The notes: generated by a model not told the origin, from the letters alone. A DNA stretch of 7,448 nucleotides from Acidobacteriaceae bacterium (GCA_030838305.1 JAUTWY010000339.1:1-7448); one strand, 5' to 3'. Numbered from the stretch's first letter, positions 1 through 6,691 are shown. Numbers and translations are program-made.

Positions 1-870
1 AAGCAATTCACCGCCACTTGCATCATGCTGTTGGCGGGCGATGGCAAGCTGCACTACGACGACCACCTGAGTGATGTCTTCCCTGAATTTCCAGGCGATG
101 GCAAGTCCATCACCGTTCGTAATCTGCTCAATCACACGTCTGGCCTGGAGGACTATGAAGACTTGCAGCTGAAAGAATATCCCGACACGCCGCCGGACAA
201 AATTCCGCAGATTCACGATGCCGGCGTGCTCAAGCTGTTGGAGCAGCAAACCCGCGCAAAATTTCCCGCCGGCACGAGGTGGGAGTACAGCAACTCGGGC
301 TATGCCGTGCTGGCGATGATCGTGGAGAAGGTCTCAGGTGAACCTTTCGGCCAGTTCCTGCGGGAAAGAATCTTCAAGCCTCTAAAGATGAACGACACGA
401 TCGCCTATGAGAATGGAAAGAATGAGGTGCCGCGTCGTGCCTACGGGCACAGCAAGAAAGATGGCGGATGGCAGGAGACCGATCAGAGTCCAACCTCGGC
501 GGTGCTAGGCGACGGCGGGATTTACTCCTCGATTAACGATTTGGCAAAGTGGGACCGCGCTCTCCGCGCGCACACACTAGTCACTGAAGCCGAGATGCGG
601 CCCGCGCTCACACCAGTGCGTCCAACCGAGGGTCCCGCGAAAACCGAAGAGGGTGCAACCGTGAGCTATGGTTTCGGCTGGTTTCTCGATCCCTATCGAG
701 GCCACACCCGAATGTGGCACTACGGAGAAACCGTGGGATTTCGTACCACCATACAGCGCTTTCCCGACGACAATTTAACCATCATCGTACTGGCCAACCG
801 GATTGACATCAATCCGCCAGAGATGGCGCTGAAAGTTGCAGACTTGTACCTGGCGACCAAACCGAGGTAG
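1..870 (+). CDS. Beta-lactamase/penicillin-binding-like serine hydrolase, 5'-truncated by the window edge
   Basis: The reading frame is open from base 1 and encodes 289 residues before TAG, so the ATG at 25 is internal. The first residues, KQFTA, fit the end of an SxxK catalytic motif (usually S-x-x-K-Q-F-T-A), with the nucleophilic serine just before the window. Other family landmarks are NLLNHTSGL (residues about 41-49), the tyrosine motif YSN (residues 96-98, bases 286-294), GDGGIYSS around 170, and HYGETVGF near 240 in the place of the third HxG/KTG motif. The family (Pfam Beta-lactamase, PF00144) covers D-Ala-D-Ala carboxypeptidases, esterases and class C beta-lactamases, usually exported and acting in the periplasm. 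Substrate cannot be told from sequence. A signal peptide would be outside the window. It converges on the HU gene with 6 bp between stops, so there is no room for a separate terminator. Confidence 0.9.
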   Translation, partial: KQFTATCIMLLAGDGKLHYDDHLSDVFPEFPGDGKSITVRNLLNHTSGLEDYEDLQLKEYPDTPPDKIPQIHDAGVLKLLEQQTRAKFPAGTRWEYSNSGYAVLAMIVEKVSGEPFGQFLRERIFKPLKMNDTIAYENGKNEVPRRAYGHSKKDGGWQETDQSPTSAVLGDGGIYSSINDLAKWDRALRAHTLVTEAEMRPALTPVRPTEGPAKTEEGATVSYGFGWFLDPYRGHTRMWHYGETVGFRTTIQRFPDDNLTIIVLANRIDINPPEMALKVADLYLATKPR

Positions 871-876
871 ATCAGA

Positions 877-1203
877 CTACACGGGCGGTGCCGCGGGAGG
901 CATGGGAGCCGCCGACACATCGGCCGTTCCTTCATTCACCAGGTCTTTCAACTCCTTGCTGGGCTTGAAGAAAGGAATTTTTTTGGCGGGCACTTCGACC
1001 TTTTCGCCGGTCTTCGGATTGCGCCCTGTCCGCGGCTTGCGCTGGCGAGTTCGAAAGCTGCCAAAACCGCGGATCTCGATCTTGTCGCCGGCGCGAAGGG
1101 ACCGCACCACGCTATCAAAGATCGTTTCCACAATCACTTCGCTGTCTTTGCGCGTAAGTTCCGCTAAACGCGAGACTTCATCGATCAGGTCGGCTTTCGT
1201 CAT
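877..1203 (-). CDS. HU/IHF-family DNA-binding nucleoid protein
   Basis: A 108-residue protein; the first ~90 residues form a complete HU/IHF fold. MTKADLIDEV starts the N-terminal helices, RGFGSF (45-50) begins the beta-arm region, RNPKTG (61-66) is the arm tip with the proline that intercalates into DNA, and the end VPAKKIPFFKPSKELK is typical. The family binds and bends DNA as homo- or heterodimers and compacts the nucleoid. Whether this is HU or an IHF subunit cannot be settled; the RTGRNPKTGE arm occurs in both. Residues 92-108 form an extra Ala/Pro-rich tail (APMPPAAPPV) beyond the usual ~90-residue length. The ATG at 1201-1203 has a purine-rich AAGAGGG three bases upstream (1207-1213), which supports this start. 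It lies 165 bp downstream of sppA on the same strand. Confidence 0.93.
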   Translation of the reverse strand: MTKADLIDEVSRLAELTRKDSEVIVETIFDSVVRSLRAGDKIEIRGFGSFRTRQRKPRTGRNPKTGEKVEVPAKKIPFFKPSKELKDLVNEGTADVSAAPMPPAAPPV

Positions 1204-1324
1204 AGTCCCTCTTCGCTCCGGCTCGGTTTTTCCCAGGGAATCGCAAGCTATTAGCGACCGCCACGGTCTAACCGCCGGAAATATCCCATAACCTTCTCAA
1301 ATTTCAGGGGTTGTGCGCAAGTCA

Positions 1325-1361
1325 CGCCTGAGTAACGGGCTGTTTCGAGCCAAGACAGGCG
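1325..1361 (-). other. Possible stem-loop downstream of sppA
   Basis: CGCCTG (1325-1330) is complementary to CAGGCG (1356-1361), and inside it GGCT (1338-1341) pairs with AGCC (1348-1351). On the minus strand it starts 7 bases after the sppA stop codon, where a terminator or processing hairpin would sit. No T-run follows, so an ordinary intrinsic terminator is not supported. I see no convincing -35/-10 pair for the HU gene in the rest of the 1204-1368 gap. Such short complements can arise by chance. Confidence 0.25.
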
Positions 1362-1368
1362 CTTCGGG

Positions 1369-2280
1369 TTATTTCCATAAATAGTAAAACCCAACCTGCT
1401 GCTCCAGCATCTTTTCGCGGTCGGGGAGATACTGGGAGACATCGCCCAGCATTAGATCGAGCAACGTCCGCCGGTCTTTCTCCGGGCGAACCAGCGTCGG
1501 TTCGCCGGAGATGCCCGCCGATTTCGCGGTGTCTTTCACCGCCGCTTCAAAGTCGCCCACGTGATCGATCAGTTTCATGGAAAGGGCCTGCTCGCCGGTC
1601 CAAACTTTGCCATTGGCGATTGCTTTCACGTCGTCGAACTTCATGCCCCGGCCGTCGGCCACGGCGCGAACGAACTGTCCGAACATGTTATTGATCAGTG
1701 ACTGCATGTAGGCCTGTTCGGCAGGAGTGAGTTCGCGGGTAGGATTTCCTGTGTCTTTAAACTCTCCTGTCTTGAATACGATACTTTTGAGTTTGGCCCA
1801 CTTAAGCAGGTCTCCGTAGTTCACCCACTCGGCAATCACTCCAATCGAGCCCACGATGCTGCCCTGATCGGCATAAATTTTGTTCGACGCCGAAGCGATG
1901 TAGTACGCCCCGCTTGCGCCCACGGTTTCGATCGAGACCACAACCTGCTTCTTTTTCTCTTCGCGCACGCGTTTGACCTCGCGATAGATTTCTTCCGACG
2001 CAGCCACGCCACCGCCGGGCGAATTCACATGCAAGATAATCGCCTTAATGGAAGAGTCGTCGGCAAATTTTTTCAGCTGGCCGACGACCGGCTGGGGCGA
2101 CAGAATCACGCCGTCCAGGTCAACCACTCCAATGCGGTCGCCGAAGCCGCTAAACGCGGCGTCATTTCTGCTCGCGTGCAACGTCAGGTAAACCAGCGAA
2201 AACACGGCCAGCACAAAGAGGAAAAAGGCTCCTCCGCCAATCAGAATCCAGAGCAGGGTGTGGGAACGTCGTTCGGGCAT
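1369..2280 (-). CDS. sppA: Signal peptide peptidase SppA, short (36K) type, peptidase family S49
   Basis: A 303-residue membrane-anchored serine protease that degrades signal peptides left in the membrane after protein export. Residues about 9-34 form one hydrophobic segment preceded by MPERRSH, placing the catalytic domain on the periplasmic face. LHVNSPGGGVAASEEIY (83-99) is the S49 substrate-channel region. GASGAYYIAS (121-130) carries the likely nucleophile Ser123, and TGEFKDTGNP (171-180) the likely general base Lys175. These correspond to the Ser/Lys dyad of Bacillus SppA (Ser147, Lys199). GRGMKFDDVKAIANGKVWTGEQA (210-232) is the conserved downstream block. The length matches the single-domain form rather than the ~600-residue E. 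coli duplicated form. No Shine-Dalgarno precedes the ATG, and a TGCTAGACT element ends 6 bases upstream, so the mRNA may be leaderless. It is divergent from the amine oxidase gene and upstream of the HU gene. Confidence 0.95.
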   Translation of the reverse strand: MPERRSHTLLWILIGGGAFFLFVLAVFSLVYLTLHASRNDAAFSGFGDRIGVVDLDGVILSPQPVVGQLKKFADDSSIKAIILHVNSPGGGVAASEEIYREVKRVREEKKKQVVVSIETVGASGAYYIASASNKIYADQGSIVGSIGVIAEWVNYGDLLKWAKLKSIVFKTGEFKDTGNPTRELTPAEQAYMQSLINNMFGQFVRAVADGRGMKFDDVKAIANGKVWTGEQALSMKLIDHVGDFEAAVKDTAKSAGISGEPTLVRPEKDRRTLLDLMLGDVSQYLPDREKMLEQQVGFYYLWK

Positions 2281-2286
2281 GAAGAA

Positions 2287-2295
2287 AGTCTAGCA
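2287..2295 (-). promoter_or_regulatory. Candidate extended -10 element for a leaderless sppA transcript
   Basis: On the minus strand this reads TGCTAGACT, matching the extended -10 pattern TGnTAnnnT. The hexamer TAGACT ends exactly 6 bases before the sppA ATG, so transcription would begin at or beside the A of the start codon. No Shine-Dalgarno sequence is present, which fits leaderless initiation. There is no TTGACA-like -35 at 16-18 bases. Evidence is positional only. Confidence 0.35.
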
Positions 2296-2326
2296 CCGGG
2301 CGGCTCGAAAATCTCTCGGGTGACGG

Positions 2327-2363
2327 CCGGAAGCGCTCCACTGGAGTAGAATGCGGCTTCCGG
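2327..2363. repeat. Inverted repeat in the sppA/amine oxidase divergent region
   Basis: CCGGAAGC (2327-2334) and GCTTCCGG (2356-2363) are perfect 8-base complements separated by 21 bases. Inside the loop is the near-palindrome CTCCACTGGAG (2336-2346). It lies between two divergently transcribed genes, so it could be a regulator binding site, or a hairpin in the amine oxidase leader. No regulator gene is next to it. The rest of 2281-2388 holds no clear promoter for the plus-strand gene; TAGAAT at 2347-2352 resembles a -10 but has no -35 partner. Confidence 0.4.
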
Positions 2364-2388
2364 AAGGGACAGCATCTCTCACCGCCCG

Positions 2389-4368
2389 ATGCCTGCTGCT
2401 ATGCGCACACTAAAATCAAGAGCTGTTTCCGCTGCCCTCGCCTTTCTGCTACTCGCCACGATAACGCGGCCAGCGTCAGCGCAGGTCCCGAAGCATCCAC
2501 TAGACGGCCTGACTGCCACTGAATTCTGGGCGGTCTACGATGCGATCAAAACTGCGGGCCATGCCGATGCGAGGACGCGCTATCCCTTCATCACTCTGCA
2601 CGAGCCACCGAAGGACGAAGTGCTGCGGTGGAAGCCCGGCCAGCCCTTCCGGCGGGAGGCGCTGGTGGTGGTGAGGGAAGGTCCGCACACCTTCGAAGCG
2701 ATTGTTGATGTGGCTGCCCGGAAGGTGACTTCCTGGAAGGAAGTGCGGGACGTCCAACCTAACGTAATCGAAGAAGAAGTCTTCGGGATCAACGACGACG
2801 TGAAAGCAAATCCGGAATGGCAGGCCGCCATGCGCCGCCGCGGAATCACCGACTACGACTCAGTGATCTGCTACGGCACCTCGCCCGGTTACTTTGGCAC
2901 CCCTGAGGACAAACAGCAACGCGTGATCCGCGTCATCTGCTACGACCGCCACGGTGTCTGGGAGCCTGACGGACGCCCCATCGAAGGTCTGGCCGTCCAA
3001 TGGGACGCGAATGAACATAAAGTGCTGCGCGTAATCGACAACGGAATCGTCCCCGTGCCCCAAGGCCCGGTTAATTACGACATTGGCTCCGTCGTGCCAC
3101 GGGATGCGCCGTCGCCATTAACGATCCAGCAGCCACAAGGACCGGGCTTTCGCGTCGATGGTCATCAGGTGAGTTGGCAGAAATGGAATTTCCAGTTTCG
3201 CATCGATCGCCGCGTTGGCCCTGTGATCTCCAGTGTGCGGTACGCGGACGGAGACAATCTGCGCTCCATACTTTATGAAGCCTCGCTGTCGGAGATTTTT
3301 GTTCCGTATATGGATCCCAGCGAAACCTGGTATCACTGGACCTACATCGACGCAGGAGAATTTGCCGATGGTTTTGCATCCGCGCTCGAACCTGGCATTG
3401 AATGTCCGGAGAACGCCGTTTACTTCGAGCAGGTATTTGCCAACGCGCATGCCATTCCCCAGCGGCGTCCCCGGGCCGCATGCCTGTTCGAGCGCTCCAG
3501 CGGCGACATCGCATGGCGCCACGAGGGGTTATCAGGCGTGGAATCGCGGAAGGCTCGCGAACTGGTGCTGCGCAGCATCTCGGTGTTCGGCAACTACGAC
3601 TACATTTTCGATTGGGTCTTCCAGCAGAATGGGAGCATCAAGGTCGAGATCGGCGCCACCGGCGTTGATAACGTCAAGGCCGTCACTGCGCGGACGGCCG
3701 CGGAAGACCGTGACGGCAAAGCCAGCGCTTATGGCCGCTTCGTGGGCGAGAACACGGTTGCAGTTGACCACGACCACTATTTTTCCTTCCGCTTGGATTT
3801 TGATATCGATGGCACTACCAACAGTTTTGTGAAAGATAAGCTCAGTGTGGAGCGGCAACCGGCTGAGAATCCGCGGAGAAGCGTTTGGGTGGCAAAGCCG
3901 GAAGTAGCCAGGACCGAGGAGCAGGCCAAGCTGCACATGGATATGGCCCAGCCCGCAGCTTGGCGTGTGGTTAACCCCGGCGTAAAAAGCCCACTGGGAT
4001 ATCCTGTCGGTTATGAAATCATGCCGGGTGATAACGCAATGCCGTTGTTGCTCCCCGAAGATTACCCGCAGCGGCGCGCTGGCTTTACCGATTACCAGCT
4101 GTGGGTCACGCCCTATCGCGACAACGAGCGCTATGCTGCGGGCGATTATCCGGTGCAAAGCAAGGGAGGCGACGGCCTGCCCGCATGGACCTCCGCCAAT
4201 CGTCCGATCGAGAGCACGGATATCGTCGTCTGGTACACGATCGGCTTCCACCACGTCCCGCGTGCAGAAGACTGGCCGGTGATGCCCACGATGTGGCACG
4301 AGTTCGCGCTGCACCCGGTCAATTTCTTCGCCCGGAATCCCGCTCTCGATCTGCCGAAGCAACCGTAA
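2389..4368 (+). CDS. Exported copper amine oxidase (topaquinone-dependent primary-amine oxidase)
   Basis: A 659-residue protein that oxidises primary amines to aldehyde, ammonia and hydrogen peroxide using copper and a self-derived topaquinone. Residues 1-31 are a signal peptide (basic start, hydrophobic ALAFLLLATI, cleavage likely after ASA), so it should act in the periplasm. Two small N-terminal domains (roughly 36-225) precede the large catalytic domain (about 250-655). All key residues are visible: catalytic-base Asp321 in TYIDAGEF, cofactor-precursor Tyr403 in GNYDYIFDW, copper ligands His461 and His463 (DHDHYFSF) and His622 (HHVPRAEDWP), the conserved Tyr307 (VPYMDP), and a probable disulfide Cys339-Cys365. 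The end PVNFFARNPALD is typical. The usual Thr four residues before the cofactor Tyr is Val399. ATG at 2389 or 2401 could be the start; neither has a good ribosome site. A stop at 2347-2349 rules out a longer form. No aldehyde dehydrogenase or amine transporter is nearby. Confidence 0.95.
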   Translation: MPAAMRTLKSRAVSAALAFLLLATITRPASAQVPKHPLDGLTATEFWAVYDAIKTAGHADARTRYPFITLHEPPKDEVLRWKPGQPFRREALVVVREGPHTFEAIVDVAARKVTSWKEVRDVQPNVIEEEVFGINDDVKANPEWQAAMRRRGITDYDSVICYGTSPGYFGTPEDKQQRVIRVICYDRHGVWEPDGRPIEGLAVQWDANEHKVLRVIDNGIVPVPQGPVNYDIGSVVPRDAPSPLTIQQPQGPGFRVDGHQVSWQKWNFQFRIDRRVGPVISSVRYADGDNLRSILYEASLSEIFVPYMDPSETWYHWTYIDAGEFADGFASALEPGIECPENAVYFEQVFANAHAIPQRRPRAACLFERSSGDIAWRHEGLSGVESRKARELVLRSISVFGNYDYIFDWVFQQNGSIKVEIGATGVDNVKAVTARTAAEDRDGKASAYGRFVGENTVAVDHDHYFSFRLDFDIDGTTNSFVKDKLSVERQPAENPRRSVWVAKPEVARTEEQAKLHMDMAQPAAWRVVNPGVKSPLGYPVGYEIMPGDNAMPLLLPEDYPQRRAGFTDYQLWVTPYRDNERYAAGDYPVQSKGGDGLPAWTSANRPIESTDIVVWYTIGFHHVPRAEDWPVMPTMWHEFALHPVNFFARNPALDLPKQP

Positions 4369-4380
4369 CGCTCATGAGAG

Positions 4381-5268
4381 TCAAGTAACCAGCACATGGA
4401 GAGCCGCGTGCGCGACGCTGACTTCGACAGGCGTTCGACAGACGTATTCGCCGTCCGCGTAAACGTCGAGCGGAGTCTCGGTTTCCACCTGCAGGCGCGA
4501 TGCCTGGAAATATTTCACTTCCCGGATGCGAAGGTGGCGGCCGAAGTAGACCGTGGGAAACATGCACGCGAGCTTGAAGGCATCGACGCCGCCGATCACG
4601 CAGACGTCGAGTAGGCCGTCATCCATTCGCGCGTGAGGCGCGATCTTCATGCCGCCGCCGTAAGTTGAGGTGTTGGCGAACGCCGCCAGCATCGTGGGTG
4701 CATCGCTCTGGGTGGTCCCGCTACCGGCTTCGTCGGTCGTCACTATCTTCATGGCGAGGGGAGCGAAACGAAAGATGAGTGGAGCAAGAGTCAACGCGTA
4801 GCCGCCGTGTCCCCGCAACCAGCGCGGCAATTGGTTGGCGCGGCGGGCCACTTCGCCGTCCAGTCCGACGCCCGCGACGCTGCAAAAATAACGAGGCGCC
4901 TCGTGTGGTGCGGGCGACTCCCCCGCGACCTTCCGCGGTGTGATCACGCCCAGATCGATCTCTCGTACGTTGTCTTGCCGGCCGTGAAAGCGCCTCCACG
5001 CCGCGAGAGAATCACGCACGCGCCGCAGTCCCAGCGCGCGTGCAAAATCGTTTCCGCTGCCCGCGGGCACGACCAGCACCGGCAGTTCAAGCTTTACTAG
5101 TTGAGCTAAGTGACGGTGGACGGTGCCATCGCCGCCGAAAAGCAGGATGACGTCCGCCTGATCTGCGAAGGCAGGCATTCCACTGCGCCAGTCGATGCGC
5201 TCATCAATTTGGAAAGGCTTGAGATTCTTCTGAGAGCAGCCCAGCCCGAGGATGGCGGCGGCGCGCAT
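4381..5268 (-). CDS. Diacylglycerol kinase catalytic-domain (DgkB/YegS-like) lipid kinase
   Basis: I place the start at the ATG at 5266-5268, giving 295 residues beginning MRAAAILGLG. The frame can be extended to a GTG at 5341-5343, but those 25 extra residues come from a palindromic repeat and look non-coding. Seen from the chosen start: the nucleotide-binding GGDGT (45-49), PAGSGNDFAR (68-77), VGLDGEVA (about 134-141), YGGGMKIAP (203-211), MDDGLLDV (215-222) and YADGEY (270-275). The last two carry acidic residues that bind metal or act as the base in this family. The family phosphorylates diacylglycerol or related membrane lipids with ATP; the exact substrate is unknown. The usual N-terminal NPxSG-like motif is not seen, and the part before GGDGT is short. 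It is the last gene of the rpsR-rplI-tyrS cluster and converges on the amine oxidase with a 12-bp gap. Confidence 0.88.
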   Translation of the reverse strand: MRAAAILGLGCSQKNLKPFQIDERIDWRSGMPAFADQADVILLFGGDGTVHRHLAQLVKLELPVLVVPAGSGNDFARALGLRRVRDSLAAWRRFHGRQDNVREIDLGVITPRKVAGESPAPHEAPRYFCSVAGVGLDGEVARRANQLPRWLRGHGGYALTLAPLIFRFAPLAMKIVTTDEAGSGTTQSDAPTMLAAFANTSTYGGGMKIAPHARMDDGLLDVCVIGGVDAFKLACMFPTVYFGRHLRIREVKYFQASRLQVETETPLDVYADGEYVCRTPVEVSVAHAALHVLVT

Positions 5269-5310
5269 GTGCGCGGTCGAGAGTAGCAGAAATGTTGCAG
5301 ACCTAGTTAG

Positions 5311-5348
5311 ATCATGGGGACAGCCGCCCTCGGCTGTCCCCACATGAT
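5311..5348. repeat. GC-rich palindromic repeat between tyrS and the lipid kinase
   Basis: A perfect 11-bp stem, GGGGACAGCCG (5316-5326) with CGGCTGTCCCC (5331-5341), closes a CCCT loop. It extends by five more pairs, ATCAT (5311-5315) with ATGAT (5344-5348), across a two-base AC bulge. It begins 8 bases after the tyrS stop on the minus strand. No T-run follows in that direction, so it is not a standard terminator. Its compact shape is that of a REP-like dispersed palindrome; I recall similar palindromes in acidobacterial intergenic regions, but only one copy is visible here. It may stabilise the tyrS message end or lower expression of the kinase. Confidence 0.8.
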
Positions 5349-5356
5349 TCGAAACA

Positions 5357-6643
5357 CTATTCGCTGATAGACACCCTTTTTATTTTTTTCCCGAGCCGGA
5401 CGACCTTCTCTGACCCGAGCTGAATTGTGACTAGTGGTCGATTGACTCGCTTGCCATCGGCTTGCACAGCATTCACTGAAATCTTTCGCGCCGCCTCAGT
5501 CCGGGACTCCGCCATACCCGCCTCCACTAGCACTTTGTCGAACCATACCAATCTAATGTCCGGTAATGTAGGGCTATCGAGGTCAAAATATGAGTTCGCA
5601 TCCCGGAGCTCCACCGTGCCGGGCGCATTGACTCTTGCCAATGGAATTGAGACTAGCTCAACTTCACTTGGCACTTCATTCTTCTGAAACTGCCTCGCCC
5701 AATCCGCTTCCGCTTTCGTCGCTCCATCCGCCGAATGAAAGTCCGCCACGATCCGACGCGCCAACTCTTTCTTTGCCTGCATGGGGTGCGCCTCCCGCTT
5801 CATCTTCTCAATGTCGGCGACCTGCACATCGGTCAGCAGCTCGTAATATCTCCACATCATCTCGTCGGAAATGCTCATGATCTTGCCGTACATTTCCAGC
5901 GGAGGTTCGTGGATGCCGATGGCATTGCCCAGCGACTTCGACATTTTCTGCACGCCGTCGAGGCCTTCGAGGATCGGCGTGGTCAGCACCACCTGTGATT
6001 CCTGGCCATACGAGCGCTGCAACTCGCGGCCGACGAGCAGATTGAATTTCTGGTCGGTGCCGCCGAGTTCCACATCCGCTTCCAGCGCAACCGAGTCGTA
6101 GCCCTGCACCAGCGGGTAGAGCAGTTCGTGGACGGAGATAGGCTTCTCGTCCTGGAATCGCTTGTGGAAGTCCTCGCGCTCCAATAGTTGCGAGACCGTG
6201 TACTTCGCCATCAGGCGGACAAAATCGTCGGAGGTGAACTGGCCCATCCAGCGCCGGTTAAAGTCGACCACAGTTTTCTTCGCGTCAAGAATCTTGAAGA
6301 CTTGCGCCTTGTAGGTCTCTGCGTTTTCTTCGATCTGCTCGCGCGTTAGCGGAGGGCGCGTGGCCGAGCGACCGGTCGGGTCGCCGATCATCCCGGTGAA
6401 GTCGCCGATCAGAAAGATTGCAGTGTGCCCGAGATCCTGAAAGTGTTTAAGCTTACGCAGTACCACGGTATGCCCGAGGTGCAAGTCAGGAGCGGTCGGG
6501 TCCATGCCGAGTTTCACGCGCAGAGGCTTACCCGTGGCGCGCGACTTCTCCAGTTTGGCGCGGAGCTCGGCTTCGCGGATGACTTCGGCGGAGCCCTTCT
6601 TGAGATACGTCAGTTGCTCGTCGACGGAGGCAAAAGTTGACAT
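5357..6643 (-). CDS. tyrS: Tyrosyl-tRNA synthetase, TyrZ (type 2) subfamily
   Basis: A complete 428-residue class I synthetase that activates tyrosine with ATP and loads it on tRNA-Tyr in the cytoplasm. The Rossmann signature is HLGHT (55-59, in PDLHLGHTVVLRKL) and the second signature is KMSKS (233-237). GDFTGMIGDPTGRS (80-93), QGYDS (180-184) and GGTDQKFN (194-201) are the tyrosine-site blocks. An S4 RNA-binding domain ends the protein (about 358-420, with RTEAARKI and VNRPLVTI). HLGHT with KMSKS is characteristic of the TyrZ branch, while E. coli-type TyrS has HVGH and KFGKT. Length is normal. It follows rplI by 48 bp on the same strand, so co-transcription with the ribosomal genes is likely. 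No clear Shine-Dalgarno precedes the ATG, and no T-box-like leader fits in the short gap. Confidence 0.97.
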   Translation of the reverse strand: MSTFASVDEQLTYLKKGSAEVIREAELRAKLEKSRATGKPLRVKLGMDPTAPDLHLGHTVVLRKLKHFQDLGHTAIFLIGDFTGMIGDPTGRSATRPPLTREQIEENAETYKAQVFKILDAKKTVVDFNRRWMGQFTSDDFVRLMAKYTVSQLLEREDFHKRFQDEKPISVHELLYPLVQGYDSVALEADVELGGTDQKFNLLVGRELQRSYGQESQVVLTTPILEGLDGVQKMSKSLGNAIGIHEPPLEMYGKIMSISDEMMWRYYELLTDVQVADIEKMKREAHPMQAKKELARRIVADFHSADGATKAEADWARQFQKNEVPSEVELVSIPLARVNAPGTVELRDANSYFDLDSPTLPDIRLVWFDKVLVEAGMAESRTEAARKISVNAVQADGKRVNRPLVTIQLGSEKVVRLGKKIKRVSISE

Positions 6644-6655
6644 GAGAGACGATGC

Positions 6656-6677
6656 GGCCCGAGCGGGAGCCCGGGCC
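6656..6677 (-). other. Short GC-rich hairpin in the rplI-tyrS gap
   Basis: GGCCCG (6656-6661) pairs with CGGGCC (6672-6677) around a 10-base loop, within the 48-bp spacer between rplI and tyrS. There is no T-run. It ends about 12 bases before the tyrS start on the minus strand, so it could affect tyrS translation, or mean nothing. Confidence 0.25.
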
Positions 6678-6691
6678 AGACGATCGACGAA

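Noticed and set aside
836..1291. A 151-codon plus-strand frame opposite the HU gene
   Set aside because: It is antisense to the clear HU/IHF protein and has no domain-like features.
1204..1368. A small gene or promoter in the sppA-HU gap
   Set aside because: The minus-strand frame across it (1251-1442) overlaps the sppA end and has no ribosome site or domain. No -35/-10 pair with sensible spacing was found.
3233..3832. A 199-codon plus-strand frame overlapping the amine oxidase
   Set aside because: It is in another frame of a well-supported gene; its composition, rich in Arg, Ser, Pro and Thr, is typical of a frame-shifted reading of GC-rich DNA.
3532..4362. A 276-codon open frame on the minus strand inside the amine oxidase gene
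   Set aside because: It lies fully antisense to a gene with every family motif present. Its translation shows no recognisable domain, and long antisense frames are common in GC-rich coding DNA.
5311..5348. Intrinsic terminator for tyrS
   Set aside because: The stem is strong, but no T-run follows on the minus strand; it reads ATGATCTAACTAGG.
6644..6691. T-box riboswitch upstream of tyrS
   Set aside because: The gap from rplI is only 48 bases, too short for a T-box leader, and no T-box sequence is present.
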